DNA from: Rhizobiaceae bacterium
GTDB taxonomy: Bacteria; Pseudomonadota; Alphaproteobacteria; Rhizobiales; Rhizobiaceae
Length of the DNA: 50,915 nucleotides
NCBI GenBank assembly: GCA_017643025.1
Contig: JAEPOG010000009.1
Location: 1 to 50,915, forward strand
Direction of reading: 5' to 3'
In this document: positions 41,655 through 50,811 of the stretch, in pieces
Position numbering within the stretch: position 1 is the first letter of the stretch
Layout of the letters: every line of letters begins with the position of its first letter
The notes under the pieces: model-generated
Told to the model about the DNA's origin: nothing
The model's input: the letters and a program-made list of their open reading frames with translations, nothing else
Databases searched by the model: none
Made by a program: the position numbers and the translations under genes

Positions 41655-42701
41655 ATGAAACTTACCCGACGCACCGTCTTGGGCGGGCTCGCCGCGACCA
41701 CGACGCTGTCCGCACCCACGATTCTGCGCGCGCAGACGCGTGAACTCGTCATGGTGGGCTACGGCAACGATTCAGACGCCCCGCTGATCGCTGCCGGCGA
41801 AGAGCTCGGCCGCCGCAATCCCGGCGTGACCCTTCAGGTCATCGGCGGGCTCTCGGCCGAGGCGCTGGCCCAGATCAAGGCCGCGCGTGGCAACTCGCCC
41901 TACGACCTTGCTGTCATGGGCTCGCCCGCGATCATCAACGCCTTGGCCGAGGACGTGCTCGTGCCGCTCGACTTCTCGAAAATCCCGAACTCGCAGAGCG
42001 TCGATCCTAAGTTCATGCCGTACGGCTACGATGTGGGCCAACCAATCTGGTTTGAGGGTATCGGCATCGCTTACGACACCTCCAAAATCACCGCGCCGCC
42101 GACCACGTGGGAAGAACTCTGGAGCGGGGAATACAACGGCCGCATCGGCATGTGCCGTCCGCAGTCGAATCTCGGCCTCGGCGTGCTCGCCGCGACTTGT
42201 GAGGCCTTCGGGCGTCCGCAGAACGACATGACCTTCGCGCTGGAGAAATGGCTCGAACTCGAGCCGCTCGTGGGCCGGAGCCCGCCTCTTCTCCAGCAGA
42301 TGATCGAGCGTGGCGAGGTCGATCTTGCGCCGCTCTGGCACGTCAACTCGGCGCTGGCGGCGTCGGCCGGCCTTCCCATCGGCTACGTCAAGATCAAGGG
42401 CCCGGGACCGCTCATGCTGCCGACGAACATCGTCCAGTTCGTGAACACCGCCGATGGCACAGCCGATCTGGTGCACGAATTCGCTGACATCCTGCTGACG
42501 CAGGACATCCAGATGATGGCGGGCAGCGCGCCGATCTACTTCGGCACCGTTGTCCAAGGGATCGAGGTTTCGGCCGACGCTGCGCCCTACGTGCCCTCGA
42601 CGCCCGAGGAGCTTGCCGAAACGACATCGCTCGACTGGCCGTCCTTCGCGCCGCTCCGAGGCAATACGGTGGAGACGTTTGACCGAATGTTCGCCGGATG
42701 A
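41655..42701 (+). CDS. ABC transporter substrate-binding protein (polyamine/opine type, Tat-exported)
   Basis: 348 aa with a twin-arginine signal (LTRRTVLGGLAATTTLSAPT, cleavage after LRA). The mature part is the PotD-like/SBP-1 fold: LGRRNPGVTLQVIGGLSAEA, SPYDLAVMGSPAII, PYGYDVGQPIWFEGIGIAYD, TWEELWSGEYNGRIGM. Binding in the periplasm of a small polar or cationic compound would be usual. GGGAG precedes the ATG. It heads a four-gene importer operon. Confidence 0.9.
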   Translation: MKLTRRTVLGGLAATTTLSAPTILRAQTRELVMVGYGNDSDAPLIAAGEELGRRNPGVTLQVIGGLSAEALAQIKAARGNSPYDLAVMGSPAIINALAEDVLVPLDFSKIPNSQSVDPKFMPYGYDVGQPIWFEGIGIAYDTSKITAPPTTWEELWSGEYNGRIGMCRPQSNLGLGVLAATCEAFGRPQNDMTFALEKWLELEPLVGRSPPLLQQMIERGEVDLAPLWHVNSALAASAGLPIGYVKIKGPGPLMLPTNIVQFVNTADGTADLVHEFADILLTQDIQMMAGSAPIYFGTVVQGIEVSADAAPYVPSTPEELAETTSLDWPSFAPLRGNTVETFDRMFAG

Positions 42702-43777
42702 TGCAGGGACGTCCCGGTCCGGCGACGAAAATCGCTACCGCGGCCCCGGTGCTTCGCATCGGGGCCGTAAGCAAGTATTTTGGTACCTTTAAGGTGCTCG
42801 AGGACTGCTCGCTCGAAGTGGCCGAGGGAGAGATCGTAACGCTCCTCGGTCCTTCGGGCTGCGGCAAGACCACGCTTCTGCGCGCCATCGCGGGCTTCTG
42901 GGAGGCGGACGGCGGCACGATTGAGATCGACGGCCAAGAAATGGCCCGCGTTCCCGTGAACCACCGCCCCGTCGGCGTTGTCTTCCAGAGCTATGCACTT
43001 TTCCCGCACCTGACCGTCGAGCGGAATGTGGGCTACGCGCTTAGGATGCGCGGTCTGCCGCGCGCCGAATCCGAGGCGCGTGTCGCCGCCGCCCTCGAAA
43101 CGGTTTCCCTCACCGGCTTCGAGAACCGCTATCCTGCGCAGCTCTCCGGCGGCCAGCAGCAGCGCGTTGCAATGGCCCGCGTCCTTGTGATGGAGCCGCG
43201 CGTCCTGCTTCTCGACGAGCCCTTCAACGCGCTCGACGCCAAGCTCAGGGGCACGATGCAGGTTGAGCTCCGCCAGCTGATCAAGCGTCTGGGCCTGACC
43301 TCGATCTTCGTGACCCATGACCAGGAAGAGGCGCTGACCATGAGCGACAGGATCGCCGTGATGCGCGCCGGCCGGATCGAACAGGTGGCACCTCCCGACG
43401 AGATCTTTGACCGCCCGGCCACCGCCTATGTGGCCGACTTCATCGGTACCTCGAATTTCTGGGCCGCGCGGGCCGAAGCGGGCGCGGTCCGCCTTCCCGA
43501 CGGCCAGTCCGCCGTCACGACCCTCACGGGCGATGTCCGCCTCATGGCCCGGCCGCACAACCTCAGGCTAGAGGTGGGCGACGCCGGGCCGTGGCGGGGC
43601 AGGGTGGCCTTTCACCGCTCCATCGGCCCTCTCGTCGAGTATCACGTCGACATGGCGGACGGTGCGACGATCAAGGTCGCGGCCATGCGCCAGAGCATCG
43701 ACCGCCCCGTCGCCGACGGCGCTCCCGTCTCGATCCGCATCGTCGATCCGGCGCTCTGCGCGGTCTACCCGCACTGA
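42698..43777 (+). CDS. ABC transporter ATP-binding protein (PotA type)
   Basis: 359 aa; ATG overlaps the preceding stop (ATGA). Walker A LLGPSGCGKTTLLRAIAG, Q-loop VGVVFQSYALFPHLT, signature LSGGQQQRVAMARVL, Walker B VLLLDEPFNALD and switch FVTHDQEEAL are all intact. The C-terminal TOBE regulatory domain (LMARPHNLRLEVGDAGPWRG) is present. It energises uptake through the two downstream permeases. Confidence 0.95.
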   Translation: MMQGRPGPATKIATAAPVLRIGAVSKYFGTFKVLEDCSLEVAEGEIVTLLGPSGCGKTTLLRAIAGFWEADGGTIEIDGQEMARVPVNHRPVGVVFQSYALFPHLTVERNVGYALRMRGLPRAESEARVAAALETVSLTGFENRYPAQLSGGQQQRVAMARVLVMEPRVLLLDEPFNALDAKLRGTMQVELRQLIKRLGLTSIFVTHDQEEALTMSDRIAVMRAGRIEQVAPPDEIFDRPATAYVADFIGTSNFWAARAEAGAVRLPDGQSAVTTLTGDVRLMARPHNLRLEVGDAGPWRGRVAFHRSIGPLVEYHVDMADGATIKVAAMRQSIDRPVADGAPVSIRIVDPALCAVYPH

Positions 43778-44709
43778 TGTCTTATGCAGCAATCCTCCGG
43801 CCCATCGCGCGCCCGGGCCTCGGCGAGAGGCTGATCGACGCTCTTCTCTCGGGGCGAGGGATCTGGCCGGCGGTCCCGGCGATCATCGTCCTGACCGTCG
43901 TCGCGGTGATCCCCTTTGTCATCCTCCTCTCGCTCGGCTTCTCGGACATCGTGGTGTCGCGGGGCGAGATCGCCTCGCAGACCTTCTCGCTCGATCACCT
44001 GCGGAATGCGCTCACCGATCCGCTCTACTGGACGACTTTCCAGCGCTCGCTTACGCTCGCGCTCTCTACCACTGCGCTCTGCCTCGTCTTCGGCTATCCG
44101 GTCGCCTATCTGTTCCTCGTCGGCGGACGCTGGACGAAACGGCTGATCCTTGTCCTGACCATCGCGCCGCTTCTGACCAGCGGCATCGTCCGGACATATG
44201 CCTGGCTCGTGATACTCGGAGGGCGGGGCGTGGTGAACTCGACGCTGATGGGGCTCGGGATGATCGACCAGCCGATCCGGATCATGAACACCCACTGGGC
44301 GGTCCTGATCGGCATGGTCCAGATACATCTCCCCGTTATGATCCTGCCCCTCATAGCAGTGATGAGCCGGCACGACAGCCGTCTCGTCGAGGCGTCCGAG
44401 AACCTCGGCGCCTCTCGGCTCGGCACGCTCAGGACGGTGATCCTGCCCCTCAGTGTACCGGGGATCGGCACTGGGGCGGCGCTCGTCTTCACGCTCAGCT
44501 ATACGACCTTTGTGGTGCCCCAGCTCCTTGGAGGTGGCAACTACCTCAACGCCGCGACCATGATCTACGAGCAGGTCGTCTACTCGCTCGAATGGAGCAA
44601 AGGGTCGGTCAGTTCGCTCATCCTGATGGTGACCTGCCTGATCGTCCTCGTCGCCATCGCCCTCGCGACGAACCATTTCACGCGCTGGACAAGGGGCCGG
44701 GACGCATGA
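43777..44709 (+). CDS. ABC transporter permease (PotB type)
   Basis: 310 aa from ATG 43777 (TGATG overlap with the ATPase stop); the longer frame from 43591 is a shadow. Six hydrophobic segments are recognisable (AIIVLTVVAVIPFVILLSLG, FQRSLTLALSTTALCLVFGY, LILVLTIAPLLTSGIVRTYA and three more). The EAA loop reads EASENLGASRLGTLRTVILP. It forms the channel with the next permease. Confidence 0.93.
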   Translation: MSYAAILRPIARPGLGERLIDALLSGRGIWPAVPAIIVLTVVAVIPFVILLSLGFSDIVVSRGEIASQTFSLDHLRNALTDPLYWTTFQRSLTLALSTTALCLVFGYPVAYLFLVGGRWTKRLILVLTIAPLLTSGIVRTYAWLVILGGRGVVNSTLMGLGMIDQPIRIMNTHWAVLIGMVQIHLPVMILPLIAVMSRHDSRLVEASENLGASRLGTLRTVILPLSVPGIGTGAALVFTLSYTTFVVPQLLGGGNYLNAATMIYEQVVYSLEWSKGSVSSLILMVTCLIVLVAIALATNHFTRWTRGRDA

Positions 44710-45521
44710 GACGCATCCGTCACCTGCCCCTATCCGACGCGCTCGGCCTCGGCCTGATCTTCGCGGTCGCGGTCTTCTCACTCGTCCTGCTCGTGGCGCC
44801 ATCGCTCATTGTAGTGATGATCTCTTTTGACACCCGCGCCTACGTGAGCTTCCCGCCCGAGGGCTTTACGTTACGCTGGTATGCCGAGGTCTTCGAGCAG
44901 GGCGAACTGGTGGACGCGATGCTGAACAGCCTCCAGGTCGGGCTGACGGTGACGCTCCTCTGCATCGTGCTCGGCGTTCCGACAGCACTCGCCTGCGTCC
45001 GGGGCCGCTTCCGGGGCACGACCGCGCTGTCCGTCTTCGTCCTCGTGCCGCACATGGTGCCGGGGATCGTCCTCGGGGTCGCCGTCCTCTTCGCGGGCGC
45101 GCTCGTGGGCGTCACCCCATCGATCTGGCTTCAATCGATCTCGATCACCGTCTTCATCCTCGCGGTGATGGTGCGGACCGTGCAGAGCCGGCTCATGAGG
45201 CTCGACACCGCGCTTGATGAGGCGGCGGCGAACCTCCGCGCGACGCCGTTCCAGAGCCTCAGGACTGTGACGCTTCCCCTTCTCATGCCGGCGATCCTAG
45301 CAGGCGCGGTCTTCACTTTTGTCGAGGGCTTTGACAACCTCTCGGTCGCGATCTTCACGCACGGCTTCCACGACCGGCCTCTTCCAGTCGAGCTTCTGGC
45401 GCTCGTCCAGTATACCAGCTCTCCCCTTGTCGCCGCTGTTTCGGGCGTCCAGATCATCCTTGCGATCGCCGCTCTCGTTGCGGTTTCGATGAGCATCGGC
45501 CTCGACAACGTGAATGAGTAG
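44706..45521 (+). CDS. ABC transporter permease (PotC type)
   Basis: 271 aa from ATG 44706 (ATGA overlap); the open frame reaching back to 43662 is an out-of-frame shadow. Hydrophobic segments include FAVAVFSLVLLVAPSLIVVM, SLQVGLTVTLLCIVLGVPTA, FVLVPHMVPGIVLGVAVLFA, and the EAA loop is DEAAANLRATPFQSLRTVTL. Last gene of the importer operon. No terminator is visible between its stop and the IS material that begins directly after it. Confidence 0.93.
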   Translation: MRRIRHLPLSDALGLGLIFAVAVFSLVLLVAPSLIVVMISFDTRAYVSFPPEGFTLRWYAEVFEQGELVDAMLNSLQVGLTVTLLCIVLGVPTALACVRGRFRGTTALSVFVLVPHMVPGIVLGVAVLFAGALVGVTPSIWLQSISITVFILAVMVRTVQSRLMRLDTALDEAAANLRATPFQSLRTVTLPLLMPAILAGAVFTFVEGFDNLSVAIFTHGFHDRPLPVELLALVQYTSSPLVAAVSGVQIILAIAALVAVSMSIGLDNVNE

Positions 45522-45532
45522 GCTTCGCCGAG

Positions 45533-45628
45533 GGTTCTGTCGCAAACTATTCGGTAATGACTGCGAGGGCATGAAGGCTCTTTGGTTTCGGGGGAGTTCG
45601 TCATGTTTGTGAACCGGCGTGCAAAATT
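45533..45628. other. possible IS6-type terminal sequence
   Basis: Just after the permease stop the DNA reads GGTTCTGTCGCAAACT, which resembles IS6/IS26-type ends (GG-x-x-CTGT-x-GCAAA). No transposase gene of that family is present. Nothing else is seen before the ISL3 repeat. Confidence 0.25.
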
Positions 45629-47217
45629 GGGCTCTGACGCAATTTTGGTGCTGAAGCATGCCAGCTAGCACCGACGACGCGGGCCTGGAGTAGGGCGATC
45701 TTTCCCTGGCCGTACATCTGGCGCTTCACGAGCTTGAGCTTCGTGATCTGGCCCTCCGTTTGGCCGTTGGACCACGGCAAGAAGATCGCCGCCTGCACCG
45801 CAGCGTAATCCTTCACGACTCCATTGGCGAAGGAGGCGACCAAGCTGGAACGGGCCCGTTCGACCCAGGCATCCAACTCAGCAAGCGCCCGTCGTCGGAC
45901 CATGCCCTGGAACGAGGCGATGATCTCGCGGGCCTCCACCAGGAGCGGGACGCCTCCCTCGATCGCTGCGACCGTGACGGTCTCGGCCTTCGACAGGTTG
46001 TCGCGGCTGATCGTCAACAGACGCGCGATGGTCCGCGCTGCCGGCGCCCGGCTTAGCGCCTCGCCGTCCATCATATCGGCGCGCCGGCGACGGGTAACCC
46101 ACTCCGTCACGGTGCGAAGGCCGCCGCGGAAGCCCCGGGCTTTGAGGTCCCTCCATAACTCGGCCCCATTACGTCGGCCAGCGGCCCACTGGGCGTCCAG
46201 CCAGGGGAGGTAGAGCTCGAGAGAGCTTTCCCGAACCCGGAATACGTCGCTCCGCTGACCGCGCAGAATCCTTCGTACCAGCCCGCGGCTATAGCCAGTT
46301 CGGCGGACGATCTCCTTGATGGCCGCGCCTTGCTTCGACAGATCGAGCACCGCCGTATTGGTTTCCTCCCGCGCGAGATAGCCCTCGTACTGAAGGCGCT
46401 CGGCGGCGGTCAGCAGGGCGGGGTTGATTGTCGCTGCGCCGACTACGGCGCGGATCTGACGCATGGACTTGCGGACTGCATCGAGAAAGGCGCGGCTGGC
46501 GTTTTCCATCAGATGCCAACGATCCGCGACCTGGGTCGCCTTCGGCAGCGCCTTCGCGGCGGCTAGGGCGTAGCCGCCGCCTCGGTCCCGGGCGACGACC
46601 TTGATCTGCCTCTGATCCAGGAGCCAAGCCTGGGCGGTCGCAGGTTCCCGGTCCGGCAGCAAGGCGATCGTCCGGCGCCGCTCCAGGTCGCAGATGATCG
46701 TGCCGTAGCGCTGATTGCGCCGCCACGCCCAATCATCGATCCCGATGACGGTCGGCGGGATGAAGCCGCGAGCGCCGCGCCGTCTGACCACGCGCAGCAA
46801 GGTGTCGTTGCTCACCGGCAGCATCAGCCTGCGGGCAAAGCTCGCGGCCGGCCGTCCGCCCAAAGCCAGCGCGAGATGATGGACGATATGATCAAGCCTG
46901 CCAGTCCGACGGGACCAGGGTACGAGTACGTCGGGATCAAAGCGCTCGGCGAAGATCTGGCGGGCGCATGTCACGACGCCACAGCGAAAGCGGCGAGCGG
47001 TCAACACGATTCGAACCCGTCGTCCGCTCATCGGGAGGTCCGCTAGCCGCCGCTCGTAGCGGCTGTGGACCCGATAGGTGACAGTTCCGCAACCCGGACA
47101 ACTCGCCGTCTGCGGCCGCGGACGCGCCAAGATCAGCAAGCCCTCGGCGTCCCATGTGGTCGCCTCGACGACGAAGCCGCGCGGCACAAACCCTGATATG
47201 CGTAGCATCTGACCCAT
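45601..47217 (-). CDS. ISL3-family transposase
   Basis: 538 aa from ATG 47217 (GAGGAG 10 nt upstream; open to 47256). N-terminal zinc ribbon (CPGCGTVTYRVHSRYERRLA, then FRCGVVTCARQIF), then HTH, and the DDE residues in IGIDDWAWRRNQRYG, VVARDRGGGYA and LPWSNGQTEGQITKLKLVKR. The final residues (KLRQSPI onward) are read through the inverted repeat, and the stop at 45601 lies outside the element, so the last ten or so residues are supplied by flanking DNA. Confidence 0.92.
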   Translation of the reverse strand: MGQMLRISGFVPRGFVVEATTWDAEGLLILARPRPQTASCPGCGTVTYRVHSRYERRLADLPMSGRRVRIVLTARRFRCGVVTCARQIFAERFDPDVLVPWSRRTGRLDHIVHHLALALGGRPAASFARRLMLPVSNDTLLRVVRRRGARGFIPPTVIGIDDWAWRRNQRYGTIICDLERRRTIALLPDREPATAQAWLLDQRQIKVVARDRGGGYALAAAKALPKATQVADRWHLMENASRAFLDAVRKSMRQIRAVVGAATINPALLTAAERLQYEGYLAREETNTAVLDLSKQGAAIKEIVRRTGYSRGLVRRILRGQRSDVFRVRESSLELYLPWLDAQWAAGRRNGAELWRDLKARGFRGGLRTVTEWVTRRRRADMMDGEALSRAPAARTIARLLTISRDNLSKAETVTVAAIEGGVPLLVEAREIIASFQGMVRRRALAELDAWVERARSSLVASFANGVVKDYAAVQAAIFLPWSNGQTEGQITKLKLVKRQMYGQGKIALLQARVVGASWHASAPKLRQSPILHAGSQT

Positions 47218-47286
47218 GTTGTTGATTCTCCTCATTGAACCAACGTGAGCCGGCACCGCGATTTCATCAAAAGTGAGTCAGAGCCC
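45629..47286 (-). mobile_element. ISL3-family insertion sequence
   Basis: About 1.66 kb with imperfect inverted repeats: GGGCTCTGACGCAATTTTGG at 45629 and, read inward from 47286, GGGCTCTGACTCACTTTTGA. Complementary TGCAAAA bases just outside both ends suggest the repeats may extend to 45620 and 47294. No 8-bp direct target duplication is visible. The right flank is the 3' part of an IS110 transposase. Confidence 0.8.
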
Positions 47287-47676
47287 TTTTTGCATGCCTG
47301 TTCACATCTCGCGACCATCCCCGGCATCGGTCCGATCACGGCGTCCGCCATTGCAGCTGCCGTTCCAGATCCGGGGCAGTTCCGCTCCGGCCGCCAGTTT
47401 GCGGCGTGGCTCGGACTGACACCGCGTCCGCACAGCTCGGGCGGCAAGGAACGCCTCGGAGGGATCAGCAAGCAGGGAGATGGTTATCTGAGACGGCTAC
47501 TCGTGGTCGGCGCGACTGCTGTCGTGAGGATGGTGCGCAAGGACCCCAAGCGCCAGCCGTGGCTGGCCGAGCTGTTGGAGCGAAAGACGGTCCGGGTCGC
47601 CACCGTCGGCCTCGCCAACAAGACTGCGCGGATCGCATGGGCCGTCATGACAAGGAAGGAAGTCTACGCGGCCTGA
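47287..47676 (+). pseudogene. IS110-family transposase, C-terminal fragment
   Basis: The C-terminal transposase_20-type domain is intact: LATIPGIGPITASAIAAAVP, FRSGRQFAAWLGLTPRPHSS, GGKERLGGISKQGDGYLRRL, ending KEVYAA. The N-terminal DEDD half is missing and replaced by the ISL3 end. The open frame starts inside the ISL3 repeat (47245). Inactive. Confidence 0.85.
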
Positions 47677-47729
47677 CGCACCACTCGATCTCACGCACGC
47701 GCGGGAACGAGAAGGTGGAAGAGGACTGA

Positions 47730-48498
47730 GTGGTGATGACGAACCGGTCAGACCGGGGATCGGCGAAACCCAGGGGAGCAGAGCGCTTCGAGCGCGTTGA
47801 CCTGATCAGGGAACCGATCCGCGGACTTCATCAGGGCCAGCAGCCATGTCGTGCTGCACGAACAGGCCGAACACATGGATGCACCCGACCGGTGCGCGCC
47901 GTCCGCAAAATCCTCTTGCACCGCAGGGGCCGTCCACACATGGTGCGTCAGCCGCAAACGGGTCCGGCGGCTGATGCGCAAGATCGGTCTGTCGCCGATC
48001 TATCAGGCGCCGAAGACCAGCGAGCCGCATCCGCAGCACCGCATCTATCCCTACCTGCTGCGGCATCTGGCGATCGAGCGGCCGGATCAGGCGTGGTGTG
48101 CGGACGTGACCTACATCCCGATGCGGCGCGGCTTTCTCTACCTCGTCGCCATCATGGACTGGTTCAGCCGCAAGGTGCTGGCCTGGCGGCTGTCGAACAC
48201 GATGGATGCCGACTTCTGCGTTGCCGCTCTCGAAGAGGCGATTGCCCGACACGGCAGGCCCGACATCTTCAATACCGACCAAGGGAGCCAGTTCACCAGC
48301 TTCGCCTTCACCACGACGCTGAAGGACGCCGGTATCCGCATCTCCATGGACGGGCGCGGCCGCTGGATGGACGATGTCTTCATCGAGCGGCTGTGGCGCA
48401 GCCTCAAATACGAGTGCGTGTTCCTTAATGCCTTCGAGACCGGCAGCGAAGCCCGCAACGGCATCGGTTCCTGGATCGATTATTACAATCCTGCTTCA
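47730..48498 (+). pseudogene. IS3-family OrfB, degenerate N-terminus and truncated C-terminus
   Basis: The catalytic core is well preserved in the frame 47851-48501: RKRVRRLMRKIGLSPIYQAP, WCADVTYIPMRRGFLYLVAI (Asp), FNTDQGSQFTSF (Asp), DDVFIERLWRSLKYE (Glu), and WIDYYN, after which homology ends at 48490. Upstream, parts of the N-terminal region appear in another frame (RGRPHMVRQ), so it has accumulated indels. Nearly identical to the fragment at 14218-14376. Confidence 0.85.
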
Positions 48499-48512
48499 TA
48501 ACACCCATCTGT

Positions 48513-50030
48513 CTATGTCGTTGAAGGGAATAGGTTTTGCTGATCGGGATGCGATCCCGTGGGGTATTTCGGGTTCTGCCGTGCGCGATGAACGATCTTC
48601 TGGGCTTGCGGCTTTCCAAGTTCTGACCGCCTGAAGATCCACGGACCATCTGGCAGAGGATGAACGCCCTCAATCTCGCCGGCTTCAGCGGCGAGCCTCA
48701 GCGTCTTCGATGCTACGCCAAGTAGGCGCGCCGCCTTGTTGAGGTTAAGCCATGGTTCGTTGCCATCCGGTGCTGGCCGGAAGACCGGGATCTTGTGATG
48801 CGACCTGTGCGCCGTAACCCGCTCCCGGGTCCAGCGATTGCCATGCCCAGTTACCAGGCCGTTGCGGTTGAGAATGCCGGCGATCAGATCGTCGCTGGCG
48901 ATCAGCACCAGTTGCCGGATGGCCGCGATGATATCGGCGGAGGTGCTGTTGCGCTGTCCGCGGCGCCGCTTCGGCAGGCGACGTTCGGTATGGGTGCCGC
49001 CAATCCAGTGGATCAGCAGGACGATCTCGGAGGCTACATCGTCGATATCGGCGACCACCTCGTGAATGACGGTGCGCACGATGCGCTTTTTGAGCCTGGT
49101 ATCCGTCGTTAGTGTCGACCATACGGCCTGAAGATCTGCAGCCAGGGCTGTGAGGTCCGTTGCCGACACAGGTGATGGCGTCGGCGTCGCGGCATCATGC
49201 GCGGCGATCTTGCCCCCGATCTCAGTGACATAGGCGAGCGCGCGGTTCCATCGCACCTCCAGTTCCGCCGCGACCAGACGGTTGGCGGGATCGGCGGCGT
49301 CATATTGACGGAAGGCCCGGTCGGCGGCGTAGCGGGCAGCCTCCAGATCGCGGCTGATGGCATCCCGGACCTGGTCGCGGCGACTGGCTGCCTGCACCTC
49401 GGCCTCGGCAGCCGCGGCAATCGCCCCCGGCTCCACAACACGCAGAAGCGCTTCCTCGATCGCATCGTCGACGCGCAGTCCGCCGAAAGCGATGCAACGC
49501 GGCTCACCATTGTCGAGCAGACCCCGCCAGCAGTAATAGCGTGGGATGTTGTGCTTTGTGCCTGTATATCGCACCGTGAGCTTGCGGCCGCAGCGCCGGC
49601 AGCGAACAAGCCCGGCGAGCAGCGCATCGCCATGCTTCGGCGCCCCGTGATGCCGGTTCGTGGGCACGTTGTCGCTCACCATGGTGCGGATCGCCTCTGC
49701 CCTTTCCCAACTGACATAACCTTCATGGCTGCCCGGGATCAGCGCCAGCCATTCCTCGCGCGGCTTGCGGCGAGCGCCTGGCCGAACGGGAGACGAGCCA
49801 AATCCCGGTGCGACACCAGACTTACCATAGGCGTAGGCGCCGCCGTAGATCGGGTTCTCGATCATCCGGTGGATGGTCGCATAGTTCGGCCTGCGCCACA
49901 CTACGTCGCCATTGTTGCGCTTTGCCGGCAGATCCAGCCCATGCTCGAGGAACCACATCAGGGCCTGGCGGGCGCTGCCAAGCTCAGCCACCTTGTCAAA
50001 GACCATGATGATCGCTGCGCGGCGACAAAC
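48513..50030 (-). pseudogene. large serine recombinase lacking its catalytic domain
   Basis: About 500 residues remain (ATG at 50006 is internal). They comprise the recombinase domain (MVFDKVAELGSARQALMWFL, WRRPNYATIHRMIENPIYGG), a zinc ribbon (GLVRCRRCGRKLTVRYTG with YYCWRG and PRCIAFGG), a long coiled-coil, and a C-terminal part with a MerR/XRE-like helix (LNLNKAARLLGVASKTLRLA). The N-terminal resolvase domain with the nucleophilic Ser is absent; IS21 end sequence replaces it near 50030. Probably once part of a mobile island, now unable to recombine. Confidence 0.85.
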
Positions 50031-50034
50031 AAGG

Positions 50035-50067
50035 TGAGACTCAGCGTCAATCAGGATGAGACTCGGC
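50035..50067 (+). repeat. terminal direct repeats of IS21 element
   Basis: TGAGACTCAGC at 50035 and TGAGACTCGGC at 50057, 22 bp apart. Multiple short terminal repeats of this kind mark IS21 ends and serve as transposase binding sites. They place the left end of the element near 50034. Confidence 0.5.
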
Positions 50068-50202
50068 GGCTGGGGGTGTGACGAAGGGAGGGCGTAGCCC
50101 GACCGGAGTTACACCCTCAGCCGCGGCGCAATTTTTCGGCGTCTCATGATCGCGGTCGGCCCGGTAGCGTGGGTGATTTTCTGAGAATGGAGAATCACCT
50201 TT

Positions 50203-50811
50203 GTGCCGGGTCGCCATGTAACCGATCATCAGACGAGGCTTTTTATGAAGTACCGACAAACGCATTCTGTTGAGATCGCCGCCGCGAAGGCGTCGATCAG
50301 CCGGGCGACGGCTTACCGCATCGAGAAGGAAGCACGCCTTCCATCGCAAAAGAAGCAGCCCCGTGAGCGCCGTCGCCCCGATCCGCTTGAGCATATCTTT
50401 GATGCCGAAGTCGTTCCGCTCCTCAAGGCCGCTCCCGGCATCCGTGCGGTCGCCGTTTACGACGAGATACTGCGGCGCCATCCGGAACTGTCCGAAGGCG
50501 TTCGTCGCACGCTTGAGCGGCGTATCCGGTCATGGCGGGCTGTTCACGGCCAGGAGCAGGATGTGATCTTCCGCCAGACACACGAGCCCGGCCGGCTGGG
50601 GCTGTCGGATTTTACCGACATGAGCAGCCTCGGCTTGACGGTCGCCGGCCAGCCTCTCGACCATCTGCTCTATCACTTCCGGCTGGTCTGGTCGGGCTTT
50701 GAGCACGCCCATGTCATCCTTGGCGGTGAAAGCTTCGTCGCTCTGGCCGAGGGGTTGCAGAACGCGCTGGCCTGCTGCCGGCTTTTCGGACACCCGGTTA
50801 AGCTAGCATAG
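50203..50811 (+). pseudogene. istA: IS21-family transposase IstA, C-terminally truncated
   Basis: 202 codons from GTG 50203 (GGAG 10 nt upstream). The N-terminal HTH (VEIAAAKASISRATAYRIEK) and part of the DDE core (RLGLSDFTDMSSLGLTVAGQ, first Asp; LVWSGFEHAHVILGGESFVA) match IstA. Homology stops at LFGHP, where an opposite-strand IS3 element is joined (about 50796). Full-length IstA is about 500 aa, so more than half and IstB are missing from this copy. Confidence 0.88.

Noticed and set aside
43662..44705. Upstream extension of the second permease frame
   Set aside because: Overlaps the first permease out of frame; the ATGA-coupled start at 44706 fits the family length.
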